NCBI GenBank assembly: GCA_041740315.1
Contig: JBGSMF010000263.1
Location: forward strand, 1-64,000
DNA length: 64,000 nt
Reading direction: 5' to 3'
Source: JBGSMF01 sp041740315
GTDB lineage: Bacteria; Chloroflexota; Anaerolineae; Fen-1058
Under the pieces are notes generated by a model. The model saw only the letters and a program-made list of their open reading frames with translations, ran no database searches and was not told where the DNA came from. The position numbers and the translations under genes are program-made. Shown piece by piece: positions 8,167 through 15,967 of this stretch (positions within the stretch are counted from its first letter, which is position 1; each line of letters starts with the position of its first letter).

Positions 8167-9303
8167 TTGAAAGGTTGCTTGTATGTCATAATCATGTTGG
8201 TCGTTGTGACGGCTTTGTGCGGCCTCAGTTCGGGCTTTTTGAGCAGTCTGAAGGTGCCCACATTGCTAGACGGCGTTTTGGGGCAGCCCGCCATGCCCAC
8301 GGTCAGCTTGCCCCCTGAGCGGATTACGCCCTATGTTGAAATTTTGGGCTTCAAGACCGGGCTGACCAATACGCTGCTTGCCACGCTTTTGGCCGATGTA
8401 TTCTTGATTGTGATGGCCTTTTTCGCCACGCGCAAGATTCGCGCCGGCTCGCCCGATGCGCTCATTCCGCGCGGCTTGCAAAACGTGGTCGAGGCTATCA
8501 TCGAGGTGTTGTATGGCTTTGCGGAGGCCGTGCTGCAAAAGCGCGCCCGGCAGGTCTTTTGGCTGGGGGCCACCATCTTTTTGCTGGTGTGGGTCGCCAA
8601 CTGGATGGAATTGCTGCCCGGGGTAGATGCCATTGGCTGGCTCGAAAAGCCGCACGAGGCAAATATTGCCACGTATTGCACGGGCAGTTTTCTTGGGCTG
8701 TCCACCATCAAGGGACCTGTCATCAAGCCCGGAGAAGCACTGCCGCCGAACTGCGTGCCGGCTGCGGAAAGCGAACATGCCACAACTACCGCCGAGTCGG
8801 CGGAAGCGCAGCCAAAGGATGAGCACGCTGAAGGCGAACACGAGACGGGCTATATTCTTGTGCCGTTTGTGCGGGCCGCCGCCACCGACCTGAACATGAC
8901 GCTCTCGCTGGCCATCATTGCAATGGTCATGGTTCAGGTCTATGGCTTTCGCGCGCTGGGCGCCGGCTACCTGGGCAAATTTATCAACACGGCCAAGCTT
9001 AACAAGGGCAACCCTATGGGCCTGCTCGATATCTTTGTGGGCGTGCTGGAAACCATCAGCGAGTTTTCCAAAATCATCTCGTTCACTTTCCGTTTGTTCG
9101 GCAATATCTTTGCGGGCCAGGTGTTGCTGTTCGTGATGGGCTTTCTCATCCCCTTTTTGTTCTTTGGCATCCTCATCTTTTGGGGATTGGAAATCTTTGT
9201 GGGGGTGATTCAGGCCTTTGTGTTCATGATTCTTACCTTTGTGTTTGTCGCCCAGGCCATGACCAGCCACGGCGATCACGCTGAACACGCAGAGTCTCAC
9301 TAA
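8167..9303 (+). CDS. atpB: F0F1 ATP synthase subunit a
   Basis: Subunit a forms the half-channels that carry protons past the c-ring. The 378-residue product has several membrane helices and the conserved stator motif FTFRLFGNIFAGQVLL containing the essential arginine. The C-terminal helix VGVIQAFVFMILTFVFVAQA is typical. A long soluble loop at about residues 190-235 is rich in Glu and His (EHATTTAESAEAQPKDEHAE). I prefer the TTG at 8167, which follows AAAGGAGGG by about seven bases, over an in-frame GTG at 8131 that lies inside the repeat word. Confidence 0.93.
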   Translation: MKGCLYVIIMLVVVTALCGLSSGFLSSLKVPTLLDGVLGQPAMPTVSLPPERITPYVEILGFKTGLTNTLLATLLADVFLIVMAFFATRKIRAGSPDALIPRGLQNVVEAIIEVLYGFAEAVLQKRARQVFWLGATIFLLVWVANWMELLPGVDAIGWLEKPHEANIATYCTGSFLGLSTIKGPVIKPGEALPPNCVPAAESEHATTTAESAEAQPKDEHAEGEHETGYILVPFVRAAATDLNMTLSLAIIAMVMVQVYGFRALGAGYLGKFINTAKLNKGNPMGLLDIFVGVLETISEFSKIISFTFRLFGNIFAGQVLLFVMGFLIPFLFFGILIFWGLEIFVGVIQAFVFMILTFVFVAQAMTSHGDHAEHAESH

Positions 9304-9358
9304 TTCTCTATCTCTAGCTTTATCTCTAGTCTCTATCTCTATCTTTAATCTCTATCTC
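9304..9358 (+). repeat. ATCTCT-type tandem repeat between atpB and atpE
   Basis: The gap between atpB and atpE is built from eight or so degenerate copies of CTCTATCTCTAGCT and TATCTCTA. It has no open frame and no clear hairpin of its own. The word recurs in altered form between atpE and atpF. Confidence 0.65.
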
Positions 9359-9376
9359 AACGGGAGGAATTACAGA

Positions 9377-9604
9377 ATGGATGCAGATGCAATCAAGCAA
9401 TTGGCGGCAGGTTTGGCAATCGGGTTGGGCGCGCTTGGCCCCGGCATCGGTATTGGCCTTTTGGCCAACGGCGCTATGCAGGCCATCGGGCGCAATCCAG
9501 AGGCCGCCAGCCAGATTCAGCTCAACATGATTCTGGCCATCGCCTTTACCGAAGCCATCGCCATTTACGCGCTGGTTGTGGCGCTCTTGCTCAAGTTTGT
9601 CTAG
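9377..9604 (+). CDS. atpE: F0F1 ATP synthase subunit c
   Basis: This is the ring-forming proteolipid, a 75-residue hairpin of two helices. The first helix has the packed glycine motif GLGALGPGIGIGLLA. The polar loop has AIGRNPEAA. The second helix carries the ion-binding glutamate at residue 59 (AFTEAIAIYALVVALLL). The residue after this glutamate is Ala rather than Ser/Thr, and no Gln is seen in the first helix. These features point to a proton rather than a sodium ring. CGGGAGGAA lies just upstream of the ATG. Confidence 0.95.
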   Translation: MDADAIKQLAAGLAIGLGALGPGIGIGLLANGAMQAIGRNPEAASQIQLNMILAIAFTEAIAIYALVVALLLKFV

Positions 9605-9612
9605 GTTGGTTA

Positions 9613-9668
9613 CTAGGGATTAGAGTCTGATCTCCCATTTCTAATCTCTACTATCCAATCTCTAGTTT
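9613..9668 (+). repeat. TAATCTCTA-type repeat between atpE and atpF
   Basis: The gap carries TAGGGATTAGAGTC followed by CTAATCTCTACTATCCAATC and TCTAGTTTTAGAG. These are imperfect direct and inverted copies of the same ATCTCTA word found between atpB and atpE. The atpF ribosome site GAGGAGGG begins immediately after it. Confidence 0.55.
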
Positions 9669-9683
9669 TAGAGGAGGGAACCC

Positions 9684-10409
9684 TTGGAAGCTTTGGATGC
9701 TTTGGGGATCAACCCCATTTATTTGCTGTCATACATTGTGGCTTTTATCGTCTTGGCGATTATATTGCGTGCGCTGTTGTACGAGCCAATCTTGAACATG
9801 CTGGAACAGCGCCGCGCCAAGATTGAAAAAGGGCTGGAAGACGCCCGCGCCGCCGAAACCGCACGCGCCAACGCCGAAACGGAGCGCCAGCGCATTTTGG
9901 ATGAGGCGCGCGTCGAGACGCAAAAGCTGCGCGCCGAAGCCGGCCAGCAGGCTGACCAGGTAGCTGCCAAGATCAGGACCGATGCCCAGGCCGAAGCCGA
10001 GCGAATCAAGGCCGATGCGCAGCTTGTCCTGGCTGCCGAGCGCGACAAGATGCTGAGCGAGCTGCGCGGGCAGATTGCCGCGCTGTCCATCGCTGCGGCC
10101 AACAAGCTCATTGGCGCGTCGCTAGACCGCCAGCGGCAAGAGGCGCTCATCGCCGACTTTTTCGCCCAGGTGCCAGCCGAGGTGCGAGTGGGGTTGGCCG
10201 GCGCGACGGGCGACGCCGAGGTGACCAGCGCTGTGCCGCTGACGCCCCAAGAGCAAACGCGCGTCAAGAGCGAACTGAACTTGACCGAAGCTGCTTTCCG
10301 GGTTGACCCCAAGATTTTGGGCGGTTTGCGCGTGCGCGTAGGCGACAAGGTGGTAGATGGCAGCGTGGCAGGCCAGTTGGAAGCGTTGCACTCTAGCCTG
10401 GCTCAATAG
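9684..10409 (+). CDS. atpF: F0F1 ATP synthase subunit b with a delta-like C-terminal domain
   Basis: Residues 12-34 form the membrane anchor of a b subunit (IYLLSYIVAFIVLAIILRAL). They are followed by YEPILNMLEQRRAKIEKGL and a long charged coiled coil to about residue 140. From about residue 185 the sequence changes to the C-terminal part of subunit delta: VTSAVPLTPQEQTRVKSELN, then VDPKILGGLRVRVGDKVVDG and SVAGQLEAL. The N-terminal helical domain of delta, which binds F1 alpha, is not visible. The product is thus a 241-residue b-delta chimera, shorter than mycobacterial AtpFH. It starts at TTG 9684 behind GAGGAGGG. No F1 genes follow. Confidence 0.85.
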   Translation: MEALDALGINPIYLLSYIVAFIVLAIILRALLYEPILNMLEQRRAKIEKGLEDARAAETARANAETERQRILDEARVETQKLRAEAGQQADQVAAKIRTDAQAEAERIKADAQLVLAAERDKMLSELRGQIAALSIAAANKLIGASLDRQRQEALIADFFAQVPAEVRVGLAGATGDAEVTSAVPLTPQEQTRVKSELNLTEAAFRVDPKILGGLRVRVGDKVVDGSVAGQLEALHSSLAQ

Positions 10410-10425
10410 TGGCGGCAACTCGCTT

Positions 10426-10513
10426 CTAGCAGGCTGTCGGAGAGGTAGCCTAGCCCCTCGTGGGCGACGCGCACAAGGCGCTGCGCTACGAGCTCTCTCC
10501 AACAGGCTGCTAG
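10426..10513. repeat. CTAG-ended inverted-repeat element, copy A
   Basis: An 88-bp element is bounded by CTAGCAGGCTGTCGGAGAG and, at the right, CTCTCCAACAGGCTGCTAG, its inverse at 17 of 19 positions. A second element with the same ends lies at 15820-15916. The interior of this copy is GC-rich and differs from the other. It lies in the gap after atpF, ahead of the terminator hairpin. No transposase is encoded, so it resembles a MITE or REP-type sequence. Confidence 0.75.
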
Positions 10514-10576
10514 TGTGCAGGCAAAGCCACCAAGCATACTGCGTTTTTGCGCTGGGTTGCAAACGCTTGTTATTGA

Positions 10577-10619
10577 ACGTCAAGGCGGCATGCGCGCGCT
10601 GTCCTTGACGTTTTGTTCT
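10577..10619 (+). terminator. Probable intrinsic terminator of the nuo-atp operon
   Basis: The arms AACGTCAAGG (10577-10586) and CCTTGACGTT (10603-10612) pair perfectly over ten bases. The right arm is followed by TTGTTC to give a T-rich tract. The 16-base loop contains a further GCATGC palindrome. It lies between the F0 genes and the next small gene, where operon termination would be expected. Confidence 0.65.
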
Positions 10620-10629
10620 CGGAGGTACT

Positions 10630-10830
10630 ATGCGCAAGCAAGGATGTCTATCTGGATTATTAAAGTTGTTTTTGCTCGATGCCTTGTTTGATTGGCTGCA
10701 AAACCGCTTTGGTTTTGGGCGGGGGGTCTCGTGCACCGGTTGCGGCTGCGGTGTCATTTTGCTCATTATCTTTTTGATGCTGGCTTGTTCGATTTTGAGC
10801 GGCACTGATTGGTTCCACCTCGGCTTTTGA
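10630..10830 (+). CDS. Small cysteine-rich membrane protein, unknown function
   Basis: A 66-residue product with an amphipathic N-terminus (about 8-25), a short CTGCGCG cysteine/glycine cluster near residue 35, and one strong membrane helix (VILLIIFLMLACSIL, about 42-56). GGAGG lies four bases before the ATG, which supports real expression. The stop is four bases before murE, so it may be co-transcribed with it. I do not recognise a family. The three closely spaced cysteines could bind a metal or be lipid-modified, but the sequence does not settle this. Confidence 0.6.
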   Translation: MRKQGCLSGLLKLFLLDALFDWLQNRFGFGRGVSCTGCGCGVILLIIFLMLACSILSGTDWFHLGF

Positions 10831-10834
10831 AGCA

Positions 10835-12340
10835 ATGAGACTGGGTCAGCTTGTCGGTGCCTTGCCGCGCGCCGCTGTTGCGGGCAGCAGCGACGCCGAA
10901 ATCACACACATCACCAGCGATTCACGCCAGGTAAAACCGGGGGCGTTATTTGTGGCTTATACTGGCGTGGGCGTGGATGGGCATGGCTTTATCGGCGACG
11001 CGGTGGGCCGAGGCGCGGCGGCTGTCGTGGGCCAGGTGGATGGCCTGGCTTGTGCTGTCCCTTACATCCGGGTGCCCGATGGACGCGAGGCGCTGGCTTT
11101 TCTTTCGGCTGCCTGGCATGGTTTCCCGGCTCGCAAGCTGGTGATGATTGGCGTGACCGGCACCGACGGCAAAACGACGACGACGAACCTCATTCACAAC
11201 ATCCTTACGGCGGCGGGCATCAATGCCGGAATGATCAGCACTGTTAATGCCGTCATCGGTGGGCAGGCGTATGACACGGGCTTGCACACCACCACGCCCG
11301 ACGCGCCCGATGTGCAAAAATACATGGCCCAGATGGTGCAGGCTGGGCAAACTCATTGTGTCTTGGAAGCCACCTCTGAGGGGCTGGCGCAGCGCCGCGT
11401 AGATGCCTGCGATTTTGACGTGGCGCTTGTCACCAATATCACTCACGAGCACTTGTACTTTCACGGCACGCGCGAGGCCTATCGCGCTGCCAAAGGCAGA
11501 TTGTTTGAGGCGTTATCCACGTCTTTTCACAAGGGGCCACCCAAGGTGGCGGTGCTCAATGCCGATGATGCTTTTTCGTATGATTACCTGCGAGCGATGC
11601 CGGTTGATGCGCGCCTGACCTATAGCTTGAGCGGCCCGGCCGATATCGTTGCCCGCGAGCTGCGCTATGCCCCCCAGGCTACGCGTTTCTCGGTTGGCGC
11701 AATGGGTGAATGGTTCCCGGTGGAAACATCGCTAGTGGGGGCGTTTAATGTGGCCAATATTTTGGCGGCGGTTGGCGCGGCGGTGGCGATCAACACTATT
11801 TCTACCGAGGCGATTCAGCGCGGAATTGCTGCGCTGAAAGGCATTCCGGGGCGCATGGAGCGGATTGATGAAGGGCAGGCTTTTCTGGCCCTGGTAGATT
11901 TTGCCCACACGCCGAATGCGCTGGAAAAGGCGCTGGAAACTGCGCGGCAAATGACAACCGGGCAGGTCATTGTGGTTTTTGGCGCGGCCGGCTTGCGCGA
12001 TGTGCAAAAACGCGGCATGATGGGCCACGTGGCGGGCCGGCTGGCAGACAAGATTGTCATCACCGCCGAAGACCCGCGCACCGAATCGCTTGATGATATT
12101 ATGGCAGCCGTAGCCCAGGGTTGCCTGGCGCAAGGCCGCCGCGAAGGAAGCGATTTCTGGCGCATTGGCGATCGGGCCGAGGCCATTCGCTTTGCCGCAA
12201 GGCTGGCCCAGCCAGATGACGTGGTCATGGCCTGCGGCAAGGGACACGAGCAATCCATGTGCTTTGGCGCTACCGAGTACCCGTGGGATGATCGTCAGGC
12301 AATGCGAGAGGCGTTAAGAGGGATGAAGGATAAGGGATGA
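10835..12340 (+). CDS. murE: UDP-N-acetylmuramoyl-tripeptide synthetase (MurE family)
   Basis: MurE adds the third amino acid of the peptidoglycan stem peptide in the cytoplasm. The 501 residues carry the N-terminal uridine-binding domain, the ATP loop MIGVTGTDGKTTTTNLI (about residue 105-120), the HTTTPDAPDVQ and TNITHEHLYFHGTREAY segments of the central domain, and a C-terminal domain with FGAAGLRDVQKRG. The specificity loop reads AEDPRTES. Enzymes that add diaminopimelate usually show DNPR here, so the residue added (lysine, ornithine or diaminopimelate) is uncertain. The last ten codons are encoded by the GGATGAAGGATAAG repeat word. Confidence 0.88.
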   Translation: MRLGQLVGALPRAAVAGSSDAEITHITSDSRQVKPGALFVAYTGVGVDGHGFIGDAVGRGAAAVVGQVDGLACAVPYIRVPDGREALAFLSAAWHGFPARKLVMIGVTGTDGKTTTTNLIHNILTAAGINAGMISTVNAVIGGQAYDTGLHTTTPDAPDVQKYMAQMVQAGQTHCVLEATSEGLAQRRVDACDFDVALVTNITHEHLYFHGTREAYRAAKGRLFEALSTSFHKGPPKVAVLNADDAFSYDYLRAMPVDARLTYSLSGPADIVARELRYAPQATRFSVGAMGEWFPVETSLVGAFNVANILAAVGAAVAINTISTEAIQRGIAALKGIPGRMERIDEGQAFLALVDFAHTPNALEKALETARQMTTGQVIVVFGAAGLRDVQKRGMMGHVAGRLADKIVITAEDPRTESLDDIMAAVAQGCLAQGRREGSDFWRIGDRAEAIRFAARLAQPDDVVMACGKGHEQSMCFGATEYPWDDRQAMREALRGMKDKG

Positions 12341-12404
12341 GGGATGAAGGATAAAAACACTAGCAATTTTCATCCTTTTGCCTTCATCCTTCATCCTTCA
12401 TCCT
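12319..12404 (+). repeat. GGATGAAGGAT-type repeat forming a long hairpin
   Basis: Copies of GGGATGAAGGATAAGGGATG on the left are complemented by CATCCTTCATCCTTCATCC on the right, separated by about 30 bases. The left half lies in the murE frame and provides its stop. The whole stretch fills the gap between murE and the glycosyltransferase gene. Transcribed, it would form a long imperfect stem. Confidence 0.7.
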
Positions 12405-12414
12405 TGAAACTGCT

Positions 12415-13335
12415 ATGCTTGACCTTGCTATTGTAATCGTCAACTATAATACCTGTGATTTACTGCGCGATTGCCTGCGCTCGGTTTATGCCAGCCAGGG
12501 CGTGACGTTTCAGGTGTGCGTGGTAGATAATGCTTCGCCTGATAAAAGCGGAGCAGATATGGTTGCCAGCGAATTTCGCCAGGTGGGCCTGCTTTGCAGC
12601 CCGGTCAATGGCGGCTATTCGTATGCCAACAACCTGGGTCTGAGGACGTGGGGGTGGGAGGGACGACAAGGCAAGGAAACACCGCGTTATGCGCTTTTGT
12701 TGAATTCTGATACGGTGATTCCCCCCGATGCGTTGACGCAGATGGTGTCGTTCATGGACGGCCAGCCCCATGCCGGCGCGGTAGGCCCCAAGCTGGTTTT
12801 GCTTGATGGCAGTCTAGACCTGGCCTGCCGACGCAGTTTCCCTTCGCCGGCTGTATCGCTTTATCGCCTGGTTGGCTTGAGCAAATTGTTCCCCCATAGC
12901 CCTCGTTTTGCCCGCTATAATCTTACCTATCTGGATCCAAACGTGTTGACCGAAGTGGATAGCGTCAACGGCGCTTTTATGATGGTGCGCCGAGAGGTGG
13001 TTGAGCAGGTGGGCCTGCTGGATGAAGCCTTTTTCTTTGGCGGCGAAGACCTGGATTGGGCCTATCGCATCAAGGCAGCCGGTTGGAAGATTTATTACAA
13101 CCCGGCTGTGGTCGTTCGGCATGTCAAGCGGGCCTCGTTCCGCCAAAATCCTCAGGCCAAGTATGAATTTGAGCGCGCCATGTGGATTTTTTATCGTAAA
13201 CATTATCAGGCTTCCACCCCCCGCTTCCTCGATCTGGTCATTCGTCTGGGCTTGGTGCTGCGCGGCGGCGCGCGGCTGGCGCGCGAGATGGGGGCTCAAA
13301 ACTCGGTTGGGCAAGCTTTTGGAGTTGGCGCATGA
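12415..13335 (+). CDS. Family 2 glycosyltransferase (rhamnosyltransferase-like)
   Basis: A 306-residue GT-A-fold glycosyltransferase likely to act on cell-surface polysaccharide at the cytoplasmic face. It shows the family 2 order: LAIVIVNYNTCDLLRDCL at the start, VVDNASPDKSG, NGGYSYANNLGL for nucleotide-sugar contacts, the LLLNSDTVIPP metal-binding DXD-like segment, VNGAFMMVRREV, and GGEDLDWAYRIKAAGWKI with the acceptor-side ED motif. It overlaps the next sugar-transferase gene by four bases (ATGA), so the two probably work in the same glycan pathway. The acceptor and donor cannot be told from sequence. Confidence 0.88.
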   Translation: MLDLAIVIVNYNTCDLLRDCLRSVYASQGVTFQVCVVDNASPDKSGADMVASEFRQVGLLCSPVNGGYSYANNLGLRTWGWEGRQGKETPRYALLLNSDTVIPPDALTQMVSFMDGQPHAGAVGPKLVLLDGSLDLACRRSFPSPAVSLYRLVGLSKLFPHSPRFARYNLTYLDPNVLTEVDSVNGAFMMVRREVVEQVGLLDEAFFFGGEDLDWAYRIKAAGWKIYYNPAVVVRHVKRASFRQNPQAKYEFERAMWIFYRKHYQASTPRFLDLVIRLGLVLRGGARLAREMGAQNSVGQAFGVGA

Positions 13336-14750
13336 GCAAGAACCAGGTGCGAGTTTTGTTTGCGGCGGGCTTGGTGTTGAGCGATGTGCTGATGACCGCC
13401 GGCGCGTTTGTTTTGGCTTATTATGTGCGCGTGTGGTTGCCCTGGCCCAACCCGGCAATCAATTTGCTGCCGCTGCGTGATTATGTTGGGATGATGATGA
13501 TTCAGGTGATGACCATATTTGTCGTGTTCTTTTTTTATCGCCTGTATCACCAGGTGCGCGCCGTTTCGCGCGTGGACGAGTTTTACTCAACCTTTGGGGC
13601 GGTTTCAATTGGCATCATGCTGTCTGTGGCTGTAACGTCGCTGCTGTTCAAAAACAGCGTTTTAGATATGGATTTTTCGCGGGCCATGATTATTTACGCC
13701 TGGGTGTTGACGTTGATGCTGGTCACCTTGGGGCGCATGGTGTACCACATTCTGCGCAACCGCGCCCAGGCGCGCGGTCTGGGCCGCGACCGGGTCATGA
13801 TTGTGGGCACGGGCGATGTGGGCCAGATGATTTTGCAAAAGATTCGCTCTGCGCCGCCATTAGGCTACGAAGTGGTTGGCTTTGTCACCCGCAATGGAGC
13901 CGCCGCGCCGAAAAATGTGCTGGATGTGCCGGTCTTGGGGGGAGTGGATGATTTGGTGAGCCTGATTGATGAGTATAGCATCAATGAGGTAATCATCGCT
14001 TTGCCCGAAGCCAGCCACCAAGAGATATTGAGTGTGATTGCCCGCTGCGACCGCAGCACCATCAGCATCAAGGTGTTTCCAGACGTGTTTCAGTTCATCG
14101 CCGGGCAAGTAGGCATAGATGATTTGGGCGGGTTGCCCTTGCTATCGGTGCGCGATGTGGCGATGCGCGGGTGGAAGCTCACTCTCAAGCGCGCTATGGA
14201 TGTTGTTGGCAGCGTGGCGGGGCTGATATTCCTGTCGCCGTTCTTGCTGCTGACGGCGCTGCTCATCAAGTTGGAATCGCCCGGCCCGGTCTTTTATGCT
14301 CAAGAGCGCATGGGGCTAGACGCCAAGCCGTTTATGATAGTCAAGTTCCGCTCGATGCGCCAGGATGCCGAGCGAAACGGCCCCGGTTGGACCACCGCCA
14401 ACGATCCCCGCCGCACCCGGCTGGGCGCGCTGCTGCGCAAGCTCAATATAGACGAGTTGCCGCAGTTTATCAATGTCTTGGTGGGCGAGATGAGCCTGGT
14501 GGGGCCGCGCCCAGAGCGGCCCGTGTATGTAGAACAGTTCAAGAAAAACATCCCCCGCTACATGGATCGCCACCGCGAAAAGGCCGGCATGACCGGCTGG
14601 GCGCAGGTCAATGGCCTGCGCGGCGACACTTCGATTGCCGAGCGCACCAAGTATGACCTGTGGTATATCGAGAATTGGTCGTTACTGCTCGACATTAAAA
14701 TTATCATCCGCACCGCCGTCCGGGTGTTCATTGACAAGAATGCCTATTGA
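13332..14750 (+). CDS. Undecaprenyl-phosphate sugar-1-phosphate transferase (WcaJ/WbaP type)
   Basis: This polyprenyl-phosphate hexose-1-phosphate transferase starts glycan synthesis on the lipid carrier. The 472 residues have four N-terminal helices (about 5-120), a Rossmann-like CoA-binding domain with VMIVGTGDVGQMILQKI, and the C-terminal catalytic domain. Catalytic-domain motifs are LKRAMDVVGSVAGLIFLSP, ESPGPVFYAQERMG, KFRSMRQDAE, LRKLNIDELPQFINVL and MSLVGPRPERPVYVE. The DELPQ and PRP segments are the known active-site signatures. It is translationally coupled to the preceding glycosyltransferase. The downstream riboswitch promoter overlaps its stop codon. Confidence 0.92.
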   Translation: MSKNQVRVLFAAGLVLSDVLMTAGAFVLAYYVRVWLPWPNPAINLLPLRDYVGMMMIQVMTIFVVFFFYRLYHQVRAVSRVDEFYSTFGAVSIGIMLSVAVTSLLFKNSVLDMDFSRAMIIYAWVLTLMLVTLGRMVYHILRNRAQARGLGRDRVMIVGTGDVGQMILQKIRSAPPLGYEVVGFVTRNGAAAPKNVLDVPVLGGVDDLVSLIDEYSINEVIIALPEASHQEILSVIARCDRSTISIKVFPDVFQFIAGQVGIDDLGGLPLLSVRDVAMRGWKLTLKRAMDVVGSVAGLIFLSPFLLLTALLIKLESPGPVFYAQERMGLDAKPFMIVKFRSMRQDAERNGPGWTTANDPRRTRLGALLRKLNIDELPQFINVLVGEMSLVGPRPERPVYVEQFKKNIPRYMDRHREKAGMTGWAQVNGLRGDTSIAERTKYDLWYIENWSLLLDIKIIIRTAVRVFIDKNAY

Positions 14751-14775
14751 CATTCGCTTTAGCGGATGTTATACT
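14747..14775 (+). promoter_or_regulatory. Strong sigma-70-type promoter for the thiamine operon
   Basis: TTGACA at 14747-14752 and TATACT at 14770-14775 are separated by exactly 17 bases. The -35 box matches the consensus fully and the -10 box at five of six positions. The -35 overlaps the last codons of the sugar-transferase gene. Transcription would start near 14782, about 30 bases ahead of the TPP aptamer. Confidence 0.85.
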
Positions 14776-14813
14776 TGGCGGTGTAATTTATCTAATCACC
14801 AATCCTAACAAGT

Positions 14814-14906
14814 GAATGGGGAGCTTGGGGAGCCAGGCTGAGAGGGCGCTTGTGATCCAGCGCCGACCCCTAGACCTGATCCGGGTAATGCCGGCGTAGG
14901 GAAACG
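14814..14906 (+). promoter_or_regulatory. TPP riboswitch (THI element) aptamer
   Basis: The conserved thiamine pyrophosphate aptamer is easily read: GGGGAGC at 14818, the pyrimidine-sensing GGCTGAGAGGG at 14836-14848, a variable P3a-like stem (GGCGCT with AGCGCC) and GACCC. It closes with ACCTGATCCGGGTAATGCCG and GCGTAGGGAAA. It sits between a strong promoter and a terminator, ahead of thiN. Binding of TPP is expected to favour termination and so lower expression of the thiamine genes. Confidence 0.95.
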
Positions 14907-14918
14907 CAACAAGCTGTG

Positions 14919-14945
14919 CCACCCCTTGCCGGGGTGGTTTTGTTT
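14919..14945 (+). terminator. Riboswitch expression-platform terminator
   Basis: CCACCCC (14919-14925) pairs with GGGGTGG (14931-14937) across a five-base loop and is followed by TTTTGTTTT. It lies 12 bases after the aptamer, which is the arrangement of a transcription-terminating TPP riboswitch. I did not identify a specific anti-terminator pairing. Confidence 0.85.
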
Positions 14946-15048
14946 TATTAATGCTTGTATAGCCAAAGGAACATTCTAGTTCAGAATCATATGCAAAATT
15001 TCCTCACGTGTTCCTTTACATGCCCAAAGGGCAGTATGAGGTGTAGCA

Positions 15049-15690
15049 GTGCGCACAGTCATTATTGCTAATGGTGAATGTCCCACCAGCAGAGTGGTTC
15101 AGAGCTGGCTGAGGGCAGGCGACCGTTTGATTTGCGCCGATGGCGGCGCGCGTCACGCGTTGGCCTTGGGCTTGCGCCCCGCCCTAGTGGTGGGCGATTT
15201 GGATAGCCTGGATGAAATTGCCCAGGCGCAGCTAAGGGCGCTTGGGGCGCGTTTTGTTGTCTATCCTTCGGCCAAAGACGAGACCGATCTGGAACTGGCG
15301 TTGCTGCTGGCGGTGCAAGAAGGAGCCACCGAGATTGTGGTGATGGGCGGTTTTGGCGGACGGCTGGATCAAACAATTGCCAATGTGTTGTTGCTTACTC
15401 TGCCTCAGCTAGAGAGTGTCTCGGCTCGTCTGGTGGATGGCTCGCAGCAGGCTTTTCTAGTTCGCGCCGAGGCAGAAATTCAAGGCCAGCCCGGTGATAC
15501 GCTGTCGCTTATCCCGTTGGGTGGGGATGCTCAAGTTTGCACGGAGGGGTTATTATATCCGCTGCGCGGCGAAACGCTGCTCTTTGGCCCGGCGCGCGGC
15601 GTCAGCAATGTATTGACAGCGCCGCTGGCGCGCATATCTTTGCGGCAGGGTATGGTGCTGGCCATCCATACCAGCGCAAACAAATCCTAG
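15049..15690 (+). CDS. thiN: Thiamine diphosphokinase
   Basis: This enzyme converts thiamine plus ATP to thiamine pyrophosphate in the cytoplasm. The 213-residue product carries the family motifs RLICADGGARHALALGLRP near residue 30, VVGDLDSLDE, the YPSAKDETDLELAL segment with the catalytic KDxTD, and MGGFGGRLDQTIANVLLL. It starts at GTG 15049 behind GAGGTG. The TPP riboswitch upstream independently supports the assignment: the gene product makes the ligand that the switch senses. Confidence 0.95.
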   Translation: MRTVIIANGECPTSRVVQSWLRAGDRLICADGGARHALALGLRPALVVGDLDSLDEIAQAQLRALGARFVVYPSAKDETDLELALLLAVQEGATEIVVMGGFGGRLDQTIANVLLLTLPQLESVSARLVDGSQQAFLVRAEAEIQGQPGDTLSLIPLGGDAQVCTEGLLYPLRGETLLFGPARGVSNVLTAPLARISLRQGMVLAIHTSANKS

Positions 15691-15736
15691 GGCAACCTCC
15701 TGCCGTAACCAAATCCGTCCACGAAGGTCACCAACC

Positions 15737-15792
15737 TGTCTGTCTACCTGGCGGCTTGTCTGTCTACCTGGCGGCAGACAGGCCGCCAGGCA
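15737..15792. repeat. Tandem plus inverted TGTCTGTCTACCTGGCGGC repeat
   Basis: Two identical 19-base copies (15737-15755 and 15757-15775) are followed by GACAGGCCGCCAGGCAG, which is complementary to the repeat unit. The array lies in the 277-base gap between thiN and the binding-protein gene. A flanking pair, CCACGAAGG near 15718 and CCTTCGTGTCCTTGGTGG near 15920, brackets this array and the following CTAG element. Confidence 0.75.
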
Positions 15793-15819
15793 GAGTAACA
15801 CGAAGCAAAAACATATGCC

Positions 15820-15916
15820 CTAGGAGCTTGTCGGAGAGGGCCGTTCGTAGTGCGCGCTTTAGCGCGCTGAAGCGCGCACTACGAGCCTACCAGCTCGCTC
15901 TCCGACAGCCTGCTAG
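15820..15916. repeat. CTAG-ended inverted-repeat element, copy B
   Basis: The ends are CTAGGAGCTTGTCGGAGAG (15820-15838) and CTCTCCGACAGCCTGCTAG (15898-15916). The right end is the exact inverse of the left end of copy A at 10426. Inside is a perfect 15-bp stem, TCGTAGTGCGCGCTT (15845-15859) with AAGCGCGCACTACGA (15870-15884). The shared ends with different interiors suggest a mobile non-coding family. No open frame is present. Confidence 0.8.
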
Positions 15917-15967
15917 TGTTCCTTCGTGTCCTTGGTGGATAAAAAAACCTTATAAAGGGAGGCTAGA

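Noticed and set aside
15737..15792. Possible CRISPR array
   Set aside because: Only two direct copies separated by a single base, followed by an inverse copy; there are no spacers and no cas genes.
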